This document shows positions 36,901-46,924 of a stretch of 64,000 nt of DNA, in pieces; positions within the stretch are counted from its first letter, which is position 1; the number at the start of each line of letters is the position of its first letter. The stretch is from Ganoderma boninense (taxonomy: Eukaryota; Basidiomycota; Agaricomycetes; Polyporales; Polyporaceae). The DNA is taken from NCBI GenBank assembly GCA_002900995.3, contig CM035313.1, positions 1,488,001 to 1,552,000 on the forward strand, read 5' to 3'. The position numbers and the translations under genes are program-made. Below the pieces are notes generated by a model. It was given only the letters and a program-made list of their open reading frames with translations, had not been told where the DNA came from and ran no database searches.

Positions 36901-37942
36901 TCCACAACTTCCTTCACCTTTCCGGTCTCTGGCGCAGGCTCGGGGTCTTTCGGGGGAGGGGTTTTCGGAGCAGGTTTCCAGGATGCATCGTTGAGGAGCG
37001 CGATGGCCTTGGGTTCATCACCGCCGGCCTCTGTCCAGGCAGCACGGGCGAAAGCCGTGTCGTGCTCGATGTGGGTGAGACGGAAGTGCGTGAAGCGACT
37101 CTCGTCATCGCTAGGCCTAACGGAGGATGTCGAAGGCGGCTGTTCCTCCGGCACGCGCGGGGCACGGATAATCCGAGGCTGAGACGCAGCGTTCACGAGG
37201 TCCTTCGCATCCGGGAAGGAGTCGTCCGACGACAAGGAGATCGACGATAGTGACGTGTTCGGTCCTGACGGCCGCGGCGCGGCCATGCGGACTTCAGGCG
37301 ACGGAGGCGTGAGGAAGTCGATTGGGTCTCGCGAGTTCGTGGGTCCTGTATTCAACCTCTTCGTCGGACGGTCGCCCTCGTCTGCATCCTCTATCTCGGA
37401 TATTTTCCTGCTTGTTGCTGACGAGGGACGCGTAGAGGACGCGCTTGACACGCCATTTGGCATACGGAAGCCGCTGGGCACAGAGAGAGGGTCTGCTGCG
37501 AAGGTGGTTGGGCGTACCTGAACTTCCGAGTGACCCAGACCTGGCACCTCGTCATTGAATAGATCCCAAGCGTTGGCGGCGAACTGGGACACATCGGAAG
37601 GATCAGGGCGTAGTGGACTGGAGCTTGGAACGAGGACTCTTCCTGAAGATGATGATGGTATGGGGAAGAAACGCGATGTGGCTGTAGCGTCCCGCGACTG
37701 TGCAGGTGGAACCACCATTGCGCTCTCCGTATTGGTTGCCCATGGGGGTGGCGCAGGAGAAGCTGACTGGCTCAGACGGGTATTCTGTTGCTTTTGGACC
37801 TTCTTGAACCTGAGTTGTTCTAGGGCCGCCTTCTGTAACAACGCGGGACAGCCATTGTTGGCCAGTCAGCCTGGTCGGACTGTTTGCCCCGCAATTCAAG
37901 GATACTTACTCTAGCAGCTGCAGCATCAGGCCCCAGGGACAT
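33903..37942 (-). CDS. FUN30: Fun30/SMARCAD1-type SNF2 chromatin remodeller
   Basis: SNF2-family ATPase of about 1,150 residues. Fun30/SMARCAD1 slides and edits nucleosomes, maintains heterochromatin and promotes long-range DNA end resection. Exon 1 encodes [11 protein letters not shown] from ATG at 37942; the next exon begins [12 protein letters not shown] 400-residue disordered N-terminus includes a CUE-like segment ([20 protein letters not shown]). Ahead of the ATPase is a helix-hairpin-like region ([20 protein letters not shown]). The helicase core shows [14 protein letters not shown] split by an intron, the DEGH box ([10 protein letters not shown]) diagnostic of this subfamily, [31 protein letters not shown], and C-terminal [17 protein letters not shown] and [15 protein letters not shown]. 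The tail is basic and acidic-mixed. It diverges from the mitochondrial carrier gene. Confidence 0.93.
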
Positions 37943-39510
37943 TATTTACGACGTCCAATGTAGGCCAGGGTTGTGGTAGACAGGGGGAGAGGTCGAGGAC
38001 GACGGGCAAGGGGAGGCGATGGGAAACAAGGTAGAGGAACGGTACTGATGTGGCCCCCGTCGGAGAGTCAAACTGCTGTGGCGGCAGGACGCTCAGCAAT
38101 TGTCCAACCACCCTGCTCGACTGCCAAGTATCCATTCAGGCTGGTGGTCGTCAGTCGGGACTCAATACATCCAACCCTCACTTCTCGTAGGAACACTACC
38201 AAGACACACTCAGGATCAGCTACCAGCATGGCTTGTCCGGATAGGACGTATCACACAAGCACGCAGGAGGACACACGACACGCCAACAGGTAGGGGGAAA
38301 TTGTAAGGGGAAATGGTTCAATTTATTCATGCTCGACCGCACCGTGGTGTCTAGTAGACAGGATAGTAGCACGGAAGTCTATGATAACACGACGCTGCAA
38401 ACATAACCATGCGAGACATCATTAGGCCAGTACTGCAGGATCAACGCAGACGCACATAGCATACCAGGACAGATGCGACCAACCTAGAGACGGATCGAGA
38501 AGGCCCATTAAAACAGAAGCAGGGCATGTACAGCCATGTTCCAGTCTCCTCCTTCGCCGTGGGCGGACCGTAGAGGTGGACTTCAGGGAATAAATCTCTT
38601 GAGAAAGTGCCTGTTGACATGCTGAGATTGCATATGCTAGAGGAGCAGCGGAGGTTCCGAAGGTCGCGGTCGGCGCGTAAGGGCAAGGTGGGTAGATAAT
38701 GCGAGACTGCCACAGGAGACTGACCAATCCGACATGAGTTCCGTGCTCATGGGGGGAAAAGCTCACAACGGAGCTACGAGAGCCTTGCTTGTGTGTGAAT
38801 TCGATGTCGATAGACATCCTCCGCATGACAGACCACTAGTCCTGAGGTTGATACCGGTCCTTCCACCATGGGAGGGAAATACCATGGGTTGACACCCCAC
38901 GAATCCCAAGAGACCTAAATCGGAGGTTCCCATGTGAGAAAGCGCCTGTTGCTCGATTTGACAGCCGAAGCTCGTACCTTGGCCACCACCAGGACACTCC
39001 CTATCGTCGCAACAAGGCCGACAGAAGGAGAAGGGTACCAGGTTACATGCACAGTTCGCACGGTGTCGTTCACAAAAACACCTAGAGGGCGAAACCGTCT
39101 CGCAAAGCGCTTGTAGCCACCGGCTCGCATTCACAGTGTGTTGCCACGTCAGCAGACTGGTAAACTTGATAAAACGCAAGTTGGCGAAGCTGATTGAAAA
39201 TGTATCCAAGGGGCTACATAGTGAGTGATCCCAGGAGCTGAGGGGGCAGGAGGTGTGTGGAAACGTCGAGCGAGGAAGGGGGGGGGGCGAGCAGCGTGCT
39301 ATCGATGGAGGAGATGGTGGTTGGGAGGAGAGAAGCCTGGGAAAGGGGCAGGCGAGTTTGGGCGGGTTTGGCCCTTGGGGAGCGATGGCAGTGGCTGTGA
39401 GATTGCCACAAACGGGGCCGCTGCGCAGGCGGGGCGGCAGTCTGCGGTCTGTGTGGCCCTGTACAGCCAAGGACACCTTGACTCTCAACCCCCACCTCAC
39501 TCTCCCCACC
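37943..39510. promoter_or_regulatory. Divergent intergenic region FUN30 / mitochondrial carrier
   Basis: 1.57 kb between divergent starts. It includes a ten-G run at 39278-39287 inside a G-rich plus strand (about 39235-39430), and a C-rich CCCCCACCTCACTCTCCCC tract directly before the carrier start. Open frames on both strands are compositionally biased and unrecognised. No RNA gene or repeat seen. Confidence 0.4.
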
Positions 39511-40816
39511 ATGGCCGGCTTCTTCGAGTCTCTCTTCCTGGCAGTTACGCTCGCCATCTCTCTCGCAGTTTCTCTCGGAATCACTGTGCCACTCACAGGC
39601 GCACTCGTCCGGTTACGAGGTCAGCAGCTCCGGGGCGGAAGCTTCTCTCCGGCCTCTGCTGACGTGCTCTACGTGTAGCCAACTACAATCCCAAAGCTCT
39701 CCAGCTCGATCCCGAAGGGAATGTGGACGTACACACCGGTCCAATCGTGACCTCGTTCTTTGGAATGCTTCAGAGAGTGTATCGTATCGAGGTACGCACG
39801 GCGTCATTCTATCGCGGCGCGCTACGGCATTCCTCACATTCTTGATCCCCATCTTGTCCCCATCATAGGGGTGGGCAGGACTCTACAAGGGCTTGAGTAC
39901 GCAACGTTTATGCTGTATCTGCGCGTGCCGCTGGTCCTAAGCTTTGAGACAGTGCCTACAGCGACTGCAACCATTGTCATGACTGGCTTTGCCGTCGCGG
40001 CTATGGACTCCAGGACACTCGCCAGACATGGCCGTGTTGACCCTCCGGACGTTGGCGTTCTGGCGGCTTTCATCTATGCCATGTTTGGCGCCCTTGTCGC
40101 GCTCCCCGCGGCAATCATAACATACCGGTATGCAGTTGTCTTCTGACAGGGCTGGGTCGTCTATGCTAATTTGCCCGCAACCTAGATCTATCGTAACTCC
40201 CTACAGACTGCCGTACTTCCGTCCCATCTACTCCCTTCGGATTCTTCTCACTCCGACGGAACGCCGTCGACCATGGGTCTTGTACCTCACGCCCGGTTTG
40301 GTGACCGCTCAAGTTCTCCAGATCGCGTACACGGCCGTGGTGCTTTATGGCCTTCGTAGGCTTCTGTTACCCGCCGACAACTTCTCTCCCGTTAAGTTCG
40401 GCATTTACGTTGCCATTGAGATGGCTAGCACGGCAATCATCTGTCCTCTTGAAGTCATCACCACGAAGCTCGCCATTCAACGCAATCATTCAACTGCAGA
40501 ATACAATTCCGTGGAGCAGGAAGTTGAGGATGACGCAGTTGCGGCCCCTGAATACGCCGAGTACTCGGGCCAGGAGGAGGATGTCATTGGGTAAGTTGCC
40601 GGTGAGGATTTGTCGCAGTTTTGCTGACCACTGTATAGGCTGCGGCACGAGAAGGATCCTTACTATGGTTTCGCCGACTGCGTAAAGCGTATCATTGACG
40701 AAGAGGGATGGCAGACACTGTACCGGGCCTGGTGGGTCACCGTATTAGCCGCGATCTTGAGTGCGCTTGCTGCTGGAGTCCCTATCGTACAGTCTATGGA
40801 TGTGGGAAACAACTGA
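39511..40816 (+). CDS. Mitochondrial carrier family protein (SLC25-like), substrate unknown
   Basis: About 325 residues over six exons. Carrier signatures: RIEGWAGLYKGLMPTA (the matrix helix and loop ending repeat 1) and CPLEVITTKLAIQ (the Px[DE]xx[KR] motif), followed by DCVKRIIDEEGWQTLYRAWW, the second EGW-LYRG-like element. An intron with a GTACGC donor at 39897 must be removed to give GLMPTA; without it the frame breaks. The first helix (LAISLAVSLGITVPLTGALVRLRANYNPK) has only a degenerate PxxGxxxRxR in place of the usual Px[DE]xx[KR], and a large insert separates the repeats. Such divergent carriers occur in the outer membrane (Ugo1, SLC25A46) and inner membrane. Start ATG at 39511 in ACCATGG context. 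Identity as a carrier is fairly sure; its role is open. Confidence 0.78.
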
Positions 40817-41442
40817 TCCCGTAAGTAAGTCTGTCCACGTCGTGACATGTGACTATGAGTCGGTGGCTAATGCATTTGGAAAGTTATCTCGTGATACGCT
40901 ATTTCCTGTATTATCCGGATGTACGACACCAACGTATTTGAAATGACCTTTCTTGGAGCAAGAGGCGTGTCTCTAGCGCTTTTGAATCCGAACTTCGCGC
41001 CCGACGGAAACGCGTTCGCTCAGATATGGTCAGGGTCTGGTTCTCTCCTGTTGTGGCGTGGCCTCACTCTCCGTTTAATACTCATCGGATGCTCGGAGTC
41101 GGAGTTGCGGAAGAGCAGTGTCAGACAGGCAGATAAGGTATGTCAAAAAATGGGCTACGGGCTACGACCAAACAGGGACCACTTAATTGAAAGTGCTCAA
41201 CACTGTTTGGCAGGATCATTTAAGACGCCGGTGTATGTACGGAAGATACGGCCGGTAACTTCCCCAATGCAAGACGTCTTGCAGTATCCACTGGCAGCCG
41301 ATGATGGAACTGGAAGCTGGGCGTCGAATGTTCGAAGATGACACAAGCTATTGGGTCACGCTTGTCGCGAGCCGCGTTTCGGACTTGGTGCGGGTGGTCG
41401 TGAGGCTCACCGATCGATAAGGTCCCTCAACTCCCACAGTAC
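40817..41442. other. Intergenic region, nothing recognised
   Basis: About 620 bp after the carrier stop. One plus-strand open frame (40919-41341) has no recognised domain, good start or codon-level support. I see no repeat or RNA gene. Confidence 0.35.
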
Positions 41443-42600
41443 ATGTCGCACATCTATCCCGACCAATGTTTGAGGCACGTTCTGGCCATCATTACGGTCA
41501 TAGCGTCTAAGACGAACATTCTTGTCCCGCCCAACAGCCCCAACGGCAGTGAGGCTATCGCAACCCGCGCAGGCTATGACGCTACAACTCTCCTCGCCTC
41601 CGACTACGTCGCACCCTTGGTAAGCAAAGCTTTACAATTGCTTCTGCAGGACTGTTTCGCTGTGTATCGCTGACTTCTTCGTCTGATAGATGTTCATGAC
41701 GGCTCCAAAGCTCCAGGGCCCAAGCCGCCCGAGGGCGTCTGTCTGCACGCCCAATCTTGCCTGCAGAGTTATGTAAGGATATGAGCCTCGTATGGGCCAT
41801 TGTTCCCTCTTCGATCCGACGAGGTGCGTATAACGAGTCCGGTAGTATTCTTATTTTGTACAGGTACCCTTCTACCCGCCGGTACACGGGCATCTCGGAA
41901 TCGATGGAGTGCAGTCATCTCCGCCGGGGTACCAGCTCGGTCTTTCCTACATGCTCAGGTCGTCATCCATACAGCTAGGCGTCTACTCGGACCTTCAATT
42001 TACATGGCCCGGTGCTGTATTACATTTCACTGCGGTGATGGAAGTCTGGAGACATCGATTTCGAATAATGTCAAGAATTTCTTGGAGGAGCGTCTACGCA
42101 GCTGCGATGCTCGGGATCGGGCTTCGGTGTTTACAGCGGCGTCTTAAGCACACTGACTATGACACGACCTGCATGGGTCTCAGGCAGGATCATGTGCCAA
42201 GATCACCTTGTCTCTTGCATACAACAACACCGCGTCACGCATCTGCACCCTCGACATCGGTTCCCTCATTGACCCGATCACAGGTGCGCGTGGAGGCCCC
42301 AAAATCAAAGGTGGGGAAAGCATCGGTGCTTTGGCTTGTCCAGCCGCCTGCCCCTTCTCCAAGCGATCTCAAGGGACGTAAAGGTCCTTTCCAAATTGAA
42401 TGCTAAGCTGCCAAGACTTCTCCTACTGTGCTTCCTGTACGCGGTGCGCCCAGGTGGATTCCCAGGCCGTCACCGCCTCACTCCCACCACAATCTTTGTT
42501 TCTGGAACGGACGCACGTCGAGCGGTATCGGGTACTGTGGGAGGAGCGACCTGGCTCCAAAAGGACCGCTATATTGACGACAAGGTCAGTACGAACGTGT
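41443..42600 (+). pseudogene. Probable decayed multi-exon gene, unknown secreted-type protein
   Basis: Not recognised. Several plus-strand segments look protein-coding by composition and splice signals. First, 41443-41619: a hydrophobic start and NSPNGSEAIATRAGYDATTL, ending at GTAAGC. Second, from 41689: DVHDGSKAPGPKPPEGVCLH with AQSCLQSY, ending at GTAAGG. Third, from acceptor 41863: VPFYPPVHGHLGIDGVQSS. Fourth, 42014-42147: HCGDGSLETSISNNVKNFL with ERLRSCDARDRASVF. Fifth, from 42193: CAKITLSLAYNNTASRICTL, then SLIDPITGARGGPKI and ALACPAACPF. A further segment is TIFVSGTDARRAVSGTVGG near 42490-42590. Paired Cys and NxT sites suggest a secreted protein. The pieces do not join cleanly: phases clash at 41619/41689 and near 41958, and stops lie at about 42145-42165. 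It may be a pseudogene or a gene with unusual introns. Confidence 0.4.
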
Positions 42601-45384
42601 CTTAACCGTTGCACAGTGGCGAGCTGCTGACAAGCGATTCACATAGTTGCCTGTTGTTCCGGCAGCTCGTATCCGAACCATGTGCAGCTGGAGAGGCTTA
42701 CCCCAACGTTGGAAGCTATTGCTTCCCTGTGGATGGTCGCAGGCCCACCACAGCCTCGATATGGGCCGACAATACAGTCAGGTCCTTCAGTTTGGTCTCT
42801 GTTCAGCGAAGATCGTCCGTTGGAGTCGGGTTGGCTGCGAGGTTTTAATTATCCCCCACAATGCATCGACGTGGGGTATCAAGCAGTGGACCCTGATAGC
42901 CTCCCCCATCACACCGCGGGGCCCGTACGACGCACCTACGGAACTACCCTGCCGTCCAGAAGTCAACACCGCGAACTGTCACCGTTTTCGCTGAGCCGAC
43001 GCTTCCCTTCTGCCAAGACCGGTGATTTCCCTCTGATCACCCTGTATCGCGCACCTCGGCCTTCCTGAAAGCATGGTGAATACATATACTTCGTGGAGAT
43101 CACGTATCCTCCGGCCGGGTTTGCGATCATCTTGAAATGTCTAGGTTACCGGTTGCCCTTGGATACTTCATTCTATTGGAGAAAGCCGGTGGATCGAGGG
43201 ATTGCAGAACTTGCTGCTGCGGCGTGGCAGACTATGGCGTTTTCATCACATGGTACGACGACCTCGTCACTTTAGCTTTCTCAAAATTAACCCGCGCCGG
43301 AGGGCCAGGCGCGAAAGTTCTGAGTTAGCGCAGGATATCTAGGTTCGCGGTGTCCGAGTCGGACCGTAACCGTCAGACTCTGTCACGAGCTCTACCGGAA
43401 CTAGCTTGTTAAACACTACGATTGGCGTCGTCGATCCAGGAGCTCATGCCAAGTGTTCTTGGACATCCCCAGCATCGTTCCAATAGAGGTAACGTTCATG
43501 CTCGAGCATCAGCTCCGGTTATAAGATCGTGCCAAGTCAAGGAGAACGGCGGCGGCGATGCACAACGCCTGACTGGGTGACGATAACGCTCCCGGCCCGC
43601 GGAATAATTGCTGCAATGTTCGTACATAATCTCTCCAAATTCTGACAGGCTTGTCTCAACCATTCTACATTCAGCGCGAGTTTTAGGCTGTCGTGACTCG
43701 AACGCCATTCAGTCTTGTCGTAATCCCCAACACATATCTGTTCTGTGTGGATTGGAAGGTGGCCAGTAGGGCGCGGGCGGCCCCACTGGCAGTCAGAGAT
43801 GCACATTGATCAGCCAATGTTCCCTGCACCATTAGATGGTTTGCACGTAGGCTGTGCAGGGGGTGTGAGCGACTGGGTCGGAAGACATCCGGCGCGCCGG
43901 CACGGATTCGAGTCCCGATTAGCGTCTGTGTGGGCTGGAGGCGGACCTCTGCAAATTGCCGTCAGTCAGCTTGAGAACTTCGGATCCTTCACGCAACTCG
44001 TCTTCTGTTCGCAGCGTGGATTATGCACAGTCAAGGGCCCGGCGTTGCGCGCCACATACGCAATTCAGGGCGCGTATCAGGGCGTCAAGAATGATCCAGA
44101 GGCTGCGCGACGTTGCAGTCCACGTCTTCGAGATGTCGCGGTGATGGTCCCGCGCGTCGAACTGCGTGGAATCGGTCAAGGATAGATAGCCGACCATGTC
44201 ACCTGGGCCTGCCGATGGCCTAATCCCGCTCGTTCCATGGCCCGTCGGGGCGTGCGCCTTTCCTCCGTGATTGCCAAGCGCACAGGATGTTCTTGCCCCG
44301 GCTCGGGAGCAAGCAGCATGCGGAATGTAAGTATAACTGTACATAAACATCGGGAATCCGTTTTTCATCTCTTACGTTGCCATCTAGCCTCCTGAAGCGG
44401 GCGTCCTGCTGCCTTCCATGCAGCGTTTGATCAGCGACAACTTGGCAGCCCTTGCGCTTGCGTGGTGGACCACGTACCTGGAAGAAGCGACAATACCCGT
44501 CGGCGGCTCTCACCATGGAAAATACCCAATCTTCGCGTGCCAAGATTTTCACAAGGCTGGTTGACACCTCCCGGCGTTCATGTCAAGTTCGTCGATGGGA
44601 GTCGGCGTGCATGTGTATGTATCTCCGATGTCGATACTATCGCTGCCAATTCTGCCCAGTTTTTGATGCGCGGTAGTATCTGTCGCATTCAATCTCTTCT
44701 CAAAGTTCCGCAGCCCTCAACAGCCGGTTTGGGGCGCAGACTGCAGCCAGTGTGGTAATGCACTCCCATGCATACCTGGAGGCTCGTCCGATATCAGCCG
44801 CACTCTTTCCCGGTTTGCCAGTTACGTACTATACTATTCATGTTGTCACCTGCCTAGGTCTGACCTGTCAACAGCTTGTGCAATAGACCGAATACATTCG
44901 CTATCTATCGAGCGCCATACAAGTCATACCTTAGCAGATACAGAGGCCGTGTGGTCGGATTCCGCGCAGCCTGGACGTTGCGCTTGGCGCTCCCTGTCTA
45001 TGGATGGAGGAAGATTCGTCTCCCAAGATACAACTCGGGCTCGGGGTTGGCTTCCATTGCCAAGGAGGCGTCTGTGACATGCTGGCCTTTGACGGGGCTG
45101 CGGCGTTCTCCCAGTCTGCCGGTGCATGGCCGGGCTCACCCTGCATTCCCACTCCGTATACCTCGGCACGCGCATGGCGCCTATCGTCCGTCGTTCGTTG
45201 GGTTCTCCTTCTGGAGCCCTTCCAATTGCCTACCCATGCGTTCGGTTCGAGGCCTTCCAAACAGAGGTACCAGCGTAGCCTGTTCGCCGCTGGAAGCGTG
45301 CCAAGCGCACTCAATTAGGCGCACTATAAAGTCCCCGCCGTTATACACGCCGGATTCATTTCCGTCCCCCCAGATCCATTTAGC
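42601..45384. other. Gene-poor interval upstream of Zn2Cys6 regulator
   Basis: About 2.8 kb without a supportable gene. Short open frames on both strands (for example 43093-43275 +, 43537-43806 -) lack recognised motifs and consistent splicing. No terminal repeats, target-site duplications or transposase motifs were seen. It may contain older decayed sequence. Confidence 0.4.
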
Positions 45385-46924
45385 ATGTCTGCTGAAACCA
45401 CTGCTACGAAGAAGAGGGCTTCTGCCACCTCCCCTAAGTGCACCTCCGAAGATGATCATCGGCGTGAGGCTCTCCTTCCGCTCTCTATCCCCCGTACCCA
45501 CTGACCGCAATCCAGGAAAGCGTCGGAACCGGCCGACACAGTCCTGCCTTAACTGCCATACGTCGAAGCGCATGGTCAGGACCCCGCTTCTGCTGACATG
45601 CATTGTGTTTCGCTGACCATCCCCATAGTGTGACCGTCAACGACCCTGCGGTCGATGCACCCAACTGGGACTGGTATGTCGAAAGACCCTTGCCTATCCG
45701 ACCCATACTAAAACACGTCAACATGCTAGACCGGCCTGTGTGTTTACGAAGTGGACAACCCATCTCACAAGTATGTTGCACATCTTTTCTCAGACGCATC
45801 ATCAACCTGACACAGCTCGTGTAGGGCAAATGCCCAGGACGAAGCAGGACGACTGAAAAAGCGTGTTGCCGAGTTGGAGAGTATCATCCGCGAGGTATGT
45901 GGAGTGCCCTAGGCTGCTTCATTCCCTATCTGACCAATATCAGCTGAAGAATAAGCCACACCCTCGCTGGGCTCAACCTGGCTGTGAGGGGAACGACACT
46001 TCCGCCCTTGGCCCCGAGAGCTCTGACCATTCGAAAAGGACGTCCCCTATTCCCTCCTCATCCTCTTCAAGACCTTCCTCAGCACATCGCACGTCGTCTT
46101 CCCCAACAACAGCCCCATCATTTTCACGCAATATACGCTCTTCGTCGTCGTCTGTCAGCAGTCCATCCCCTCTGCATACTCCTTCGCCGACACCGCAGTC
46201 GCCAGTGGACCCCTCGCTTCCACCTGGTGGAGACGTGGCCGCTCTTCTGAGTAATCCCAATTACGACTTGTCGACTCTCTTGGCATCATATCAGTTTGCT
46301 ACCGGACCCGGTATCGACGATGCTCTCTTCGGGGACATGCTGGATCCCATGCTACCCGCGACTCCAGAAGTTTGCATACGCCACCGGTCCGACGAGCACT
46401 GTGGGTGCTTGAACGACCACACCAGCTACCACACCGTTCTCGAGCTCTCTCTGCGCCTGCGGAGAGCGACCGAGATTCTTTCACGCTACGCCAAGCACCA
46501 TCCGCAGTCGAACTGCAGGGTTCACAAGGAAATTTCGGAGCTCGACCGATTCACCACGTAAGTACTTAAGTCGCCAGACAGGCCTAACGCGATTCTAGTC
46601 CTGATAAACTTCACTTTCGTGGCACGCAGTTCCGCCTTGGGCAACATCCTCTCACCGCCGGAGGCGGCCTCTCCCCAAGCCCACGCGCGGAATATCGCCG
46701 TGGCTACGAGCGCAGTCTTCGGTGGCCCGCCCTACGCAGGTAGTCGTTCGGGGATGGGAGTACCGCCCGCGCCGCAGTCCACGCACGCCATCCAGTCTCC
46801 GCGTGCCTGGGACTTCAAGCAGGCGCAACCCGCATCGTATCCCAGTCCACCATGGGAAGATTCGTTCATGTCCTGGGAGCCCCTCAGGCACCAGAACGAT
46901 TGGCCGAAGGGGGGCGCATTGTGA
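45385..46924 (+). CDS. Zn2Cys6 binuclear-cluster transcription regulator
   Basis: About 390 residues in roughly seven exons. The N-terminal DNA-binding domain is assembled from three exons: CLNCHTSKRM|CDRQRPCGRCTQLGL|TGMC, giving CX2CX6CX5CX2CX8C, preceded by a basic RKRRNRP. It is followed by a short coiled-coil dimerisation helix (DEAGRLKKRVAELESIIRELKNK), then a long Ser/Pro-rich region and a helical segment with Cys/His (RHRSDEHCGCLNDHTSYHTV...LRRATEILSRYAKHH), and a Gly/Pro-rich tail ending EPLRHQNDWPKGGAL. No fungal_trans middle-homology domain is seen, so it resembles small regulators of the AflR-like layout rather than large Gal4-type proteins. The start ATG at 45385 is the first in frame. 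It is flanked by gene-poor DNA on both sides. Targets unknown. Confidence 0.85.

Noticed and set aside
38763..39596. 277-codon minus-strand frame across the FUN30/carrier gap
   Set aside because: Overlaps the carrier's first exon antisense, contains biased Pro/Arg/Ser sequence and no recognised motif.
43690..43705. Second B-box-like match on the minus strand (GTTCGAGTC)
   Set aside because: No A box or cloverleaf can be formed with neighbouring sequence.
43880..43920. tRNA-like B box (GGATTCGAGTCCCG) on the plus strand
   Set aside because: T-arm stem pairs poorly, and no matching acceptor stem, A box or anticodon arm could be folded around it.
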